NCBI GenBank assembly: GCA_021234155.1
Contig: JAJEKV010000213.1
Location: forward strand, 682,001-746,000
From: Isoetes taiwanensis
Taxonomy: Eukaryota; Streptophyta; Lycopodiopsida; Isoetales; Isoetaceae
Reading direction: 5' to 3'
DNA: 64,000 bases
Shown here: positions 22,391-34,790 of the stretch, piece after piece
Layout: every line of letters starts with the position of its first letter
Numbering within the stretch: the first letter of the stretch is position 1
Notes under the pieces: generated by a model
Database searches by the model: none
What the model was told of the DNA's origin: nothing
Seen by the model: the letters and a program-made list of their open reading frames with translations, nothing else
Translations under genes and position numbers: made by a program

Positions 22391-25300
22391 TAAGTAGGGT
22401 TTAAACCATATAATAAGCTCAGAATGTGCTTTTAACTTTGTGCATGAGTCAAAAACATCCAATTTACTTTAGGGACTATGCATGCAAGCTCTCGGCCACT
22501 TCGGAGGCAGGGAAGGCTTCCAAAACCTAAATTCTACAAATTTAGTAGGGTTTAAGTATCGAGGCACCAAAACAGCTTCATCTGCTAATCCCACCGTTCA
22601 AATGGTAGGTCATGTCCCATGAAACGTCTCTGAAAAGAAAAAATGAAAACCTACCGCACGGATGTGCCGACCCCTAATTTTTTCCTCGCAGGGGCACGAC
22701 CAAGAAATGGGGTGTTCCTCCAATTCGACCACTCTAGCAAGCTCAACATGTGGTTTTGACTTCTGCATGAGTCAAAAACATAGAATCTACTTTAAGGACT
22801 ATGCCTTGCAAGCTCTCAACCACTTCAGATGCAGGGAAGGCTGCCAAAACCTAAACCCTACAGATTTAGTAGGGTTTAAGTATCGGGGCATCAAAACAGC
22901 TTCATCTACTAATCCCACCGTTCAAATGGTAGCTCATGTCCCATGAAACATCTCTCAAAAGAAAAAATTAACACTTACCGTGCGGATGTGCCATCCTCCA
23001 AATTTTCCCCTTCTCGACGTAGGGGCACGACAAGAAAATGTCTGGTGTTCCTTTAATTCAACCACTCTAACAAGCTCAGAATGTGCTTTTAACTTTGTGG
23101 ATGAGTAAAAAACATCCAATTTATTTTAGGGGACCACTTTGGAGGCCGGGGAAGGCTTTTGAAAAACCTAAACCCTACAAATTTAGTAGGGTTTAAGTAT
23201 CTGCGTCTTTGGCACCATTGTTCAAAAAACATATCATCCAAATCCCAATGTTAAAATGGTAGGTCATGTCCCATGAAACGTATCTCAAAAAAAAAATGAA
23301 CACCTACCACAGGAGGCAGGGAGGCTTCCAAAACCTAAACCCCCCAAAGGGTTTTTCGAGACACCCCTTCTCCGCTAATCCCGTTAAAATGGTAGGTCAT
23401 GTCCCATGAAGCGTATCTCAAAAGAAAATGGCGGATGTGCCAACCCCCAAATTTCCCCCTTTCCCAGGTAGGGGCACGACCAAGAAATGGGGTGTTCCTT
23501 CAGTTTGATCATGCTAGCAAGCTCAAAATGTGGTTTTGACTTTGTGGATGAGTCAAAAACATCGAATCTACTTTAGGGACTATGCTTGCAAGTTCTCGAC
23601 CGCTTCAGAGGCAGGGACGACTGCCAAAACCTAAACCCTACAAATTTAGTAGGGTTTAAGTATCGGGGCACCAAAACAGCTTCATCTGCTAATCCCACCG
23701 TTCAAATGGTAGCTCATGTCCCAATAAACATCTCTCAAAAGTAAAATGAACACTTACCGCACAGATGTGCCAAACCCAAACTTTCCCCTTCTCGACATAG
23801 GGGCACGATGAGAAAATGGCATGATCCCCCAATTTAGCCACTCTATCAAGCTCGAGAACCTAATTTTGACTTCGCACATGAGTTCAAAGCATCGAAATTA
23901 TTCTAGGGACCAACTTCCATGACCAATAGAGCTCATCTCTACTAGATATGAGCAACTAATGGACCTCTCATTCAATGCACTGCTTGCCTAGTGCGCTAAT
24001 CTAGGCATAGGATGTACTAGGCAAGCCCGGCATTTGATCGATTGTCTACTCCTCAAACATGTGTTTAAGGGTGACTCTAGCCGTCTAGATGCAAGGACGG
24101 AGCCAAACTGTCATGTCCTGCCTTCTAGCATGGCCGGTTGGACAATGTCTAGCTTGTTACGAGCCATCGCAAGGGCGCAAGTTTGGAACCGGTGCCTTTG
24201 AAGGGGTTCTTTGTTCTCACTTTTGGGGCCTCTTTTTGAATCCTTGAGGAAACTGTGCACATAATCTCTCGACTACTTTCGAGGTAAGGAATGCTGTCAA
24301 GACCTAAACCCTATAGATAAAACTGCATCTTTTGCTAATCCCATTGTTCAAATAAGAGTTCATATCCCAAGAAACATCTCCGAAGATAAAAATTGGAAAT
24401 CCAATGCACGGATGTGCCAACCTCCAAATTTTCCGCTTTCCCATGTAGGGGCACGACCAGGAAATGGGGTGTTCCTCCAGTTCAACCACTCTAGCAAGCT
24501 CAGAATGTGCTTTTAACTTTGTGGATGAGTCAAAAACATCCAATTTATTTTAGGGACTATGCATGCAAGCTCTCGACCACTTCGGAGGCAGGGAAGGCTT
24601 CCAAAACCTAAACCCTACAAATTTAGTAGGGTTTAAGTATCGGGGCACCAAAACAGCTTCATCTGCTAATCCCACCGTTAAAATGGTAGGTCATGTCCCA
24701 TGAAACGTATCTCAAAAGAAAAAATGAACACCTACCGCGCGGATGTGCCAACCCCCAAATTTCCCCCTTTCCCAGGTAGGGGCACGACCAAGAAATGGGG
24801 TTTTCCTTCAGTTTGATCACGCTAGCAAGCTCAAAATGTGGTTTTGACTTTGTGGATGAGTCAAAAACATCGAATCTACTTTAGGGACTATGCTTGCAAG
24901 TTCTCGACCGCTTCAGAGGCAGGGACGAGTGCCAAAACCTAAACCCTACAAATTTAGTAGGGTTTAAGTATCGGGGCACCAAAACAGCTTCATCTGCTAA
25001 TCCCACCCTTCAAATGGTAGCTCATGTCCCAAGAAACATCTCTCAAAAGTAAAATGAACACTTACCGCACAGATGTGCCAAACCCAAATTTTCCCCTTCT
25101 CGACATAGGGGCACGATGAGAAAATGGCATGGTCCCCCAATTTAGCCACTCTATCAAGCTCGAAACCTAATTTTGACTTCGCACATGAGTTCAAAGCATC
25201 GAAATTATTCTAGGGACCAACTTCCATGACCAATAGAGCTCATCTCTACTAGATATGAGCAACTAGTGGACCTCTCATTCAATGCACTGCTTGCCTAGTG

Positions 25301-28110
25301 CGCTAATCTAGGCATAGGATGTACTAGGCAAGCCCGGTGTTTGATCGATTGTCTACTCCTCAAACATGTATTTTAAGGGTGACTCTAGCCGTCTAGATGC
25401 AAGGACGGAGCCAAACTGTCATGTCCTGCCTTCTAGCATGGCCGGTTGGACAATGTCTAGCTTGTTACGAGCCATCGCAAGGGCGCAAGTTTGGAACCGG
25501 TGCCTTTGAAGGTGTTCTTTGTTCTCACTCTTGGGGCCTCTTTTTGGATCCTTGAGGAAACTGTGCACATAATCTCTCGACTACTTTCGAGGTAGGGAAT
25601 GATGTCAAGACCTAAACCCTATAGATAAAACTGCGTCTTTTGCTAATCCCATTGTTCAAATAAGAGTTCATATCCCAAGAAACATCTCCGAAGATAAAAA
25701 TTGGAAATCCAATGCACGGATGTGCGAATCTCCAAATTTTCCGCTGTCCCATGTAGGGGCACCACCAGGAAATGGGGTGTTCCTCCAGTTCAACCACTCT
25801 AACAAGCTCAGAATGTGCTTTTAACTTTGTGGATGAGTCAAAAACATCCAATTTATTTTAGGGACTATGCATGCAAGCTCTCGACCACTTCGGAGGCAGG
25901 GAAGGCTTCCAAAACCTAAACCCTACAAATTTAGTAGGGTTTAAGTATCGGGGCACCAAAACAGCTTCATCTGCTAATCCCACCGTTCAAATGGTAGCTC
26001 ATGTCCCAAGAAACGTCTCTCAAAAGTAAAATGAACACTTACCACACAGATGTGCCAAACCCAAATTTTCCCCCTCTTGACATAGGGGCACGATGAGAAA
26101 ATGGCATGGTCCCCCAATTTAGCCACTCTATCAAGCTCGGAACCTAATTTTGACTTCGCACATGAGTTCAAAGCATCGAAATTATTCTAGGGACCAACTT
26201 CCATGACCAATAGAGCTCATCTCTACTAGATATGAGCAACTAGTGGACCTCTCATTCAATGCACTGCTTGCCTAGTGCGCTAATCTAGGCATAGGATGTA
26301 CTAGGCAAGCCCGGCGTTTGATCGATTGTCTACTCCTCAAACATGTGTTTAAGGGTGACTCTAGCCGTCTAGATGCAAGGACGGAGCCAAACTGTCATGT
26401 CCTGCCTTCTAGCATGGCCGGTTGGACAATGTCTAGCTTGTTACGAGCCATCGCAAGGGCGCAAGTTTGGAACCGGTGCCTTTGAAGGGGTTCTTTGTTC
26501 TCACTCTTGGGGCCTCTTTTTGGATCCTTGAGGAAACTGTGCACATAATCTCTCGACTACTTTCGAGGTAGGGAATGCTGTCAATACCTATTACCCTATA
26601 GATAAAACTGCGTCTTTTGCTAATCCCATTGTTTAAATAAGAGTTCATATCCCAAGAAACATCTCCGAAGATAAAAATTGGAAATCCAATGCACGGATGT
26701 GCCAACCTCCAAATTTTCCACTTTCCCATGTAGGGGCACGACCAGGAAATGGGGTGTTCCTCCAGTTCAACCACTCTAACAAGCTCAGAATGTGCTTTTA
26801 ACTTTGAAAATGAGTCAAAAACATCCAATTTATTTTAGGGACTATGCACGCAAGCTCTCGACCACTTCGGAGGCAGGGAAGGCTTCCAAAACCTAAACCC
26901 TACAAATTTAGTAGGGTTTAAGTATCGGGGCACCAAAACAGCTTCATCTGCTAATCCCACCGTTAAAATGGTAGGTCATGTCCCATGAAACGTATCTCAA
27001 AAGAAAAAATGAACACCTACCGCACGGATGTGCCAACCCCCAAATTTCCCCCTTTCCCAGGTAGGGGCACGACCAAGAAATGGGGTGTTCCTTCAGTTTG
27101 ATCACGCTAGCAAGCTCAAAGCGTGGTTTTGACTTTGTGGATGAGTCAAAAACATCGAATCTACTTTAGGGACTATGCTTGCAAGTTCTCGACCGCTTCA
27201 GAGGCAGGCACGACTGCCAAAACCTAAACCCTACAAATTTAGTAGGGTTTAAGTATCGGGGCACCAAAACAGCTTCATCTGCTAATCCCACCGTTCAAAT
27301 GGTAGCTCATGTCCCAAGAAACGTCTCTCAAAAGTAAAATGAACACTTACCACACAGATGTGCCAAACCCAAATTTTCCCCCTCTTGACATAGGGGCACG
27401 ATGAGAAAATGGCATGGTCCCCCAATTTAGCCACTCTATCAAGCTCGGAACCTAATTTTGACTTCGCACATGAGTTCAAAGCATCGAAATTATTCTAGGG
27501 ACCAACTTCCATGACCAATAGAGCTCATCTCTACTAGATATGAGCAACTAGTGGACCTCTCATTCAATGCACTGCTTGCCTAGTGCGCTAATCTAGGCAT
27601 AGGATGTACTAGGCAAGCCCGGCATTTGATCGATTGTCTACTCCTCAAACATGTGTTTAAGGTTGACTCTAGCCGTCTAGATGCAAGGACGGAGCCAAAC
27701 TGTCATGTCCTGCCTTCTAGCATGGCCGGTTGGACAATGTCTAGCTTGTTACGAGCCATCGCAAGGGCGCAAGTTTGGAACTGGTGCCTTTGAAGGGGTT
27801 CTTTGTTCTCACTTTTGGGGCCTCTTTTTGAATCCTTGAGAAAACTGTGCACATAATCTCTCGACTACTTTCGAGGTAGGGAATGCTGTCAAGACCTAAA
27901 CCCTATAGATAAAACTGCGTCTTTTGCTAATCCCATTGTTCAAATAAGAGTTCATATCCCAAGAAACATCTCCGAAGATAAAAATTGGAAATCCAATGCA
28001 CGGATGTGCCAACCTCCAAATTTTCCACTTTCCCATGTAGGGGCACGACCAGGAAATGGGGTGTTCCTCCAGTTCAACCACTCTAACAAGCTCAAAATGT
28101 ACTTTGTGGA
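22390..28110. repeat. Satellite array (~330-bp monomers, 1308-bp and 977-bp higher-order units) inside the CACTA
   Basis: The marker ATGAGTCAAAAACAT and its variants recur about every 320-330 bases through the block. Homologous landmarks are 1308 or 977 bases apart (24,543/25,851/26,828 and 25,194/26,171/27,479). The higher-order unit is therefore four monomers, with a three-monomer variant. Monomers fall into several diverged types. Most carry AAACCCTAC...GTAGGGTTT, an inverted telobox pair (for example 24,610-24,634). The many 65-131 codon minus-strand frames are repeat copies and not genes. Confidence 0.9.
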
Positions 28111-29600
28111 TGCAATTGCATAGTCGATGTAGGCATAGATGGGGATGGAATTTATCATGTCCTCTAGTATATGCTTGGTTGCCATGTTTGCCTATGGTGG
28201 CTGAGATTGGGGTTATGGGAAGTTTTTTCCCCATATATGGGCACGTCCATGGAGTGTTAGAAATTGGGATCGACATGGCAGGGGTTGTGGTGGTAGAAGC
28301 AAGATAGAAGAGTGTGAGCAGGAGAAAGGGGCTAAAAAGGGAGCAAGTAGCAAGTACAAGACAATTTGTGTTGAAAATTTAGATTCTTGGAGCCAAAACG
28401 TGTCTACGAGACACTCTAGATATTATGTTACTCTATAATGTTTGTGAATACAACTATTGAACTTGATGACCCACAAGAACTATACTATGTTACACTATTT
28501 ACCAAAATGCCCTTAATTTTGGAGAGCATTTTGGTAATAACATCAAAAAGTAGGGGCATTATGTAACCCCCCCCCCCAACAAAAAAATAAATAAAAATAA
28601 ATAAATAAATAAAATTAAACGGACAAACAAAAAAAACTAGTGTCACATTCTTCTGTGCCTTCATTTCATTGCCTTAGTTTAGGGAAATGAAATAGAATAT
28701 TTATCATCCATTTTGTAATTCTCACGACCGCTAGTTGGGAAATTAGATTTGAGGTCAATATGGCAAAAAAATAATAGCAAAAAACTATGACATGGCATGC
28801 TAACAAAATTTTGAAATGCTTGAATACGTCTCGGCAAATAAAGAAATATACAATTTACATAATTTATCTCATTGTACCTTATAATTGTGGCCCTTGACTA
28901 GAAGGGTGTTGTGCTTATGGATGCAAGATTGAATTTGTGATCTCCATCTTTTTGTACATTTAACATCATGATGCTAGATACATAATTGGGCCCAACATAT
29001 ATAGTTTGTTGTTAGTCCTTGAAGTCCTTTCTATCGTCTAGGCTAGGGTTTCATAGAATAGCTTCAGACATCAAAGATAACATATAGAGACCCACCACTT
29101 CTCCTTTCAATTGGCAACCATATAAAGTCATGTCATATATTCATCAAATATATATCGAAGGGAGAGTTCTAAGGATATGGGATAATGGAAGACTATTTTG
29201 TCAACTTCGCATTAATGCATTGCTCATGAATATGGCTACAATAACATTGTTAAGCGCAAGAATCTCTTTTGGAATTTCACCGATCAACAATTGTTCACTC
29301 TAGGAAAGGTCTCTTTTAGACTTTCACCTTGTGGACGTATGGAAGTTTGAAGCATGAAGTTGAATATGGAAATCATGATGATGTATGTCTTAAGGATAAG
29401 AGAATCCATAGGCACATTCTTCAAAATTTCAAAAGTGTGAAAGCAAACATTCCTTTTCGGCCATCTTTGTACAGCTCTTTATATGTGCAAGTTAGTTATT
29501 GGAAGCAAAAGATATTGTACATTGGAATCAATATTATTTGCAGCTTGGAAGCATTTCTAACCTGAGGATGGAATAGATGGGGATGGATGGACCATTGAAA
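28111..29600. other. Non-coding interior of the CACTA element
   Basis: No recognised gene. Landmarks are a short inverted repeat TTACCAAAATGC/GCATTTTGGTAA near 28,497-28,537 and a C10 run followed by an (AAAT)n-rich stretch at about 28,566-28,620. Confidence 0.5.
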
Positions 29601-29609
29601 TAACAAATA

Positions 29610-29715
29610 ATTTTATGTCACGCGTGGAAAATGGTGCATTCGTGACAAATTGGATTTTGTCATGCGGGACAAAATGTTTACTTCCGTGACAAAATTTGAG
29701 CATTCGGTGACGAAA
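29610..29715. promoter_or_regulatory. Internal cluster of CACTA subterminal motifs, possible TnpA-gene promoter
   Basis: Motifs of the GTCACGCGTG / CGTGACAAA type recur here (GTCACGCGTGG, TTCGTGACAAATT, TTTGTCATGCGGGACAAA, TCCGTGACAAAATTTG, CGGTGACGAAATTTG), far from either end. They are followed by a pyrimidine-rich stretch ending TTGCATTCTCAG. The layout resembles the left end upstream of the transposase gene, so it may promote the TnpA-like gene or be the remnant terminus of a nested element. Confidence 0.5.
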
Positions 29716-32700
29716 TTTGAGCAGAATTCGGTGGGAAGCGGGAAATGGGAAATGCTTTCTTGTTTTTCTTGTTGTTCTTGCATTCTCAGGCGCCAAATCT
29801 GGATCAGAAAACAGGTAAACAGAATAGAAAACTTGTTTTTGTGTCCTGGATTAGGAGGTTTTGATAATTTGATTTTGGAAGCAAAATTTGCATGAATTCT
29901 ATTTTTACATGAAATTATAATTGCAGAATGAGTCAAACGAACATTCCCACTTCGCAGCAGATCCCACAGTCTTCCTAAGATTGTCTTCAAATATTCGATA
30001 TGAAATGATCTTGATGGCAGAACGTGAGTACATTTGAGCATCTATTTGAAATCCATTATCTACATTAGAGATTCTAGATGATTTAGTTTCTATATGGGGA
30101 ACCTGGTGGCTAGAGCTTAAAGCAGCACATCATTGCATATTTATACACTGAAAACCTTTACACTGAAAACCTTTCATATTTACCTTAACAACTTATGGTA
30201 ATTGACTGCATCTATTATATTATTTCAGGTCATGATATTGGACTCTGCAACAAGGTACCAGCATGATCTTCCTTCCACGTTCAAATCAGTATATCTGCAG
30301 CAAGGTAAGTGCCTGGTTCCCTGCACATATTTGAGCAGTGCTGCATTATTTTCAAGGTAAAAATGAAGTGAAATAAATTTCTAGTATGAACCTTGAACAG
30401 AAAATTAGATGTAACAATCACAACTAATCTGAAACTAACAATCACAACTAATCAATGCTTATTGGAAACTCAGTCTTGATTTCTTTTTTGGTTCCAGCAT
30501 GATCTTCCTTCCATGTTTTAATATCTGCAAAATCAGTATAAAGTAGGTAAGTGCCTGGTTCCCTGCACATCTTTGAGCAGTGATGCATTATTTTCAAGAT
30601 AAAAATGAAGTGAGATATATTTCTAGTATGAACCTTGTACGGAAAATTGGATGCAACAATCACAATTAATCTGAATGCCCTTTTCTTTCCTGTTTTTAAA
30701 CACACCACAGTTTAAGTATGTCTCTTAAATGCTGGCTGCCTTCAATGCTTCAACGGTTTGAACTCAATGCACCAGCATATGGCTATGACTCTTTTACATT
30801 AAGTATTGAATCTGAAGGACCAAACCCCTTTGTTATGATGTTGGCGCACTGACACATTGTATAGTATAGTGCTCTAGTGAGAATTTGAGGTGACTATTTA
30901 GGACAACAATGGTAGTCAATCCACATTTTGATCTGCATATCTTGCTGCTGATGTGTTGCAGAACCCAAAAATCTTATATGAAAATGCAGCATTCTGTATC
31001 TTTAATGTGGCTACTCATCGATCCTTCAGCCTGCCATTTCCTTCCTAGGTTTACATTAATCAATTATTACCAGCTCATAATGTTGCAAACTGATAAACAG
31101 CGTATATGTGCTGGCACAAGATCGATTCTTAGTTCGTTTTTGAAATATGACGCGGAGCCTCCTATCTTTTCTTGGATTATGGGTCTGTGATTAATTATAG
31201 GGTACCTCTGCATAGGCATGCTCTAAACTAGTGGCTAGATGCAGTATTATAGTTTGGCAGCTCCCCAATTCCAAGCAATTGCATCAGAATATATTTGGCA
31301 TATTAGGGCTGTGCATATGCTCAGTATAATAGGATACCTCTGCATAGGGATCCTCCAAACTATTGGCTAAGCTTGCACACACTTTACTACAATCAATGGT
31401 ACACATTTATGTAGATGAGATTGAGATGCTGATTTCTAGTGGGCAGAGAGGATAAACTGCCATCCATTAGTTCAGAAACGGTCGAGAGAAAGGGCCTCTC
31501 AGGCCATACAGTTCAACAATACAATAAGAACATCAATGCTTTGTGAGGGAGATGCCTAAAGATTATTTATATTTAACTTTTAGCTTGTCTCATTCGGAGC
31601 TATGATGATGCGTATTGCTTTTTACAGAACTTGAGCATGGAGCGACCTGCTATTGCTGGAAGCTTACAAAACTAAGAAGTAAGAATTCATTGTTGTAGGG
31701 GTTTAATTGATGAAGGTTATCATTGTTTTGATTCTATGTTACAAGATTATCTATTTAGACCACTAGCGGATCATTGCAGATGCATGCTTTCTTTTAGCCA
31801 GAGCATGCTAAATAGATGAGGTTGAGGATTTTTTTAATAAAATACCAATAGAGCCTGATTTGGTTGGGCTGAACTCTTGGGATGTTTTGAAGAGAAAAAT
31901 TACCCCTAGATCATATGTTTGATGAATTCTGGATAGATAAGAAACAATTATCATGAATTAATTGGAGTTCTATGATAAACAAATGGAAAAGGATTCAGTC
32001 AATTAATGATCATCTCCAGGTAAGACTATCATCTTTGCATGACTGCTTGATGCTCTATGAACTCTGTCTTCTTTTGCTGCTAGGAATGCTTAGGTGTGAA
32101 ATACAAGCTGCGAATGTAGAAATTTTTTTGGGCTAGCAATAGGCATTAATCAGCAGCGTAGTGCCTGCTTCAGGCATATGAGTCCTTTTTTTGCAAAAGA
32201 TTTCCTTTCAGGATGTTCCATGTAGACTTGTTGTATGCTCGCTTAAGAAAAGCAGTCTTAAAATCAAGCTGCTAGACAGGTCATCCCTTAGTAACTGCAA
32301 GAGAAAGCAATGCTTTAACTGTGGATATGCTTGCTACTAGTGGTTACATGTCTGTGTGGTCAAGTCCAATTGTAGTCTTTGGCGCTTTATATTTTGCAAG
32401 AATGCCATCTAAATGAAACTTGGTTCTAAGCCTATGTGTTACATATAACATGATGATCAGGTAGCTCAATCTGCTAGTTTGCCTTGCTTTACGTCTCAAT
32501 TGGAACTCTTGCATATGCAAGAGGACCAAAATGCTGAACCTTGGTGGGCAGCTTCTCCTCAAAATGCATGTAATAGATGTTTATAAGTCAACATATATAT
32601 TGTCCTGTTCCAGATTATAGCACAAAACTACAAAATTAAATCGAAGTGAGAGACCATAGGACAAATTTGATACGATTCAATAGCCACTGAAAAATGCAGA

Positions 32701-34790
32701 CTTTGGATCTGATTGAGAATTTTGGTATTCCCAAATAATGCAAGAGCTTTCTTAGCAGTGAGATTTTCCTCAAACCTCTGCCATGATGACAGGACCTAGT
32801 AGTATACGTCAACAGAACATGCATATTATGAGGAAATAATGGACTTGTTGTTCTTTCATTCTGGGGTGGAAGAAACTAACTGGCTACAGTGATTCCTCAG
32901 AAAGACTAGAAGAGCACTTTGTTTGACAGTCGTACTGTATATTTCTTGTCAAGAGTGTTATTAAAGCAAGTTCCTGGCATATAAAAGGATTAACTCCAAA
33001 GCCATGGGCCCTTTCATATTTTAAAGAGGGCCCAACTTCGATAAATCAGCTAATGCAATACATCTTGAGGTTTCCGTTTAATAAAGATGAGGTCCTTACC
33101 ATCTTATTTGAGTCTCTTTCTCATTCAAAGCTTTTGCTTCTGACTTCCTTTGTCTCGTACTTTAACTGTCTATATGTTCTATCCTCTTGATTGAAAGGAG
33201 TTTCTAAGATGCTGGCACTTAAGAACCTTCAGATTCGACCTTTCTATTTCTCTTGCAGTGTCGTTCTCTTGCCTATGATAGCTTCTCCAGAGGTTAGCAT
33301 CCGAGTACTCACCCGAGTATACTGCTCAGGATATTTCCATTATAGATATTTCCATTATGCATCCAAAATTGAGTTTTGCCCCTTTGCCCTTGATGCCAAA
33401 GCTTTCATGTTTGTCTTGCTCCCTTCTTGAAGTTCACCAATGCTTTTCCCCGTGACATCTTGCATGATACCTGATATTTCATAGGTTACCTCTTCTAGTT
33501 CATTTTAGGAAATATTTCCCTCCCTTTTCCATCATACTTGCAACCCTTTCTTTTTCTTGAGTACTAGCGATTTGCCCTTTTTGTTTAGGTATAGGAATTG
33601 TGCAAAAAGTTGATGTTGTGGAGGTATCAAAAGTGATATTTTTGAGCCTCAAACATTGCAATCTTAGTTGCTTTTTATTTGAACTTTATCCTTGCCTCTC
33701 TACTTCTTCTTTACCCTGCACAATGCTATTTTCCCTTGATTTGCCTTCCCTTTTTATGTGGGTCTGACTCATCATCCATTTTCAAATGTTTTAACTCTAT
33801 ATAGTTGGCTAGGGTATAGCAAGTGTAGTGGTATATTGCATAGGGCCACGATTTACCTTGGAAAACTCCTTAACAGCTTGATATTTATTTTGGATTTATT
33901 GTCCTTCACCTCGCTTCAATTTTTTCCAATTGTAAAATTTTAAAATTTGTGGTGCGTTGGCTAAGATGTTTTCTTTTTACGTTATAGCCATGGATTCAAG
34001 TGGCGATTTTGTTGCTTTTATCTATATTTATTGTCATTCACGTGTACTTCCAATTTAGAGTGATGTTGCATGCATATTGTGGATTTACATGAATATGTTG
34101 ATGTTTGTAGTTTTCATGGGAGTATTCAAATTGATCTTAATTGTCTCTTGAGAATTTTAACAATTTGATATCATTAGCCACCATTTTAGTTTAGGGTATA
34201 GATGCCATTTGGATTTCTTTCTCAAAGTTTGCTTTGTACTAAACCAATTGTGATGATTCTATATAAAATATAATTGCAGGTTAAGCAAACTTGAGATTAC
34301 GCATTCAACTGTAGTAAAACGGTAAATTAGAGAAAGCTGGTAAAGAGGGAAAGACAAGTGGAGTGTCAATTTGGAGAGCCGAACTCATATTCCAAGAGGT
34401 TAGTAATTTGATAATACGTCACATGTAGAAATCACTGTAGCAATGAAAATGATCCTATGGAAATGATCTTATTTTTACTGTAGCATAGAGTTTTAGAACA
34501 TTTTCGACAACAAGTTAATAGACATTATGAGGTTAAATGTTTGGTTGATATTTCGTGAAATTGATTCTTGGTTTCACATGTCCTCTAAAGCGACCCAGCA
34601 TTCATACTTCAATCAAATATCAAGTGAGCATCCTACAATTTGAACTCAAGAGGAAATTTGATGCATGTGCACTTTTTCAATGTTGTAGCTGAACTTGGAT
34701 TGCTGATTGCACTAGTTGTGGCAACTAGGTTGTAATTTTTTGTCTGAGATGTGCCTGCTTTATTTCTAATGTTTGATTTTTCACATTCAG
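29716..34790 (+). other. Long non-coding stretch, probably 5' UTR/introns of the TnpA-like gene
   Basis: No protein family is recognised. A direct duplication of about 190 bases (30,261-30,450 and 30,495-30,690, starting CATGATCTTCCTTCCA) and a shorter one (TACCTCTGCATAGG at ~31,202 and ~31,331) are present. The last acceptor, TTTTTCACATTCAG, lies immediately before the ATG at 34,791, indicating upstream non-coding exons. Confidence 0.4.

Noticed and set aside
22662-28307. Recurrent minus- and plus-strand frames of 65-131 codons
   Set aside because: They are the same frame repeated at satellite spacing (1308/977 bases); no start context, splice signals or protein family.
28497-28537. Short inverted repeat as a MITE
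   Set aside because: Arms of only about 12 bases with a 17-base loop and no target duplication; could be chance in AT-rich DNA.
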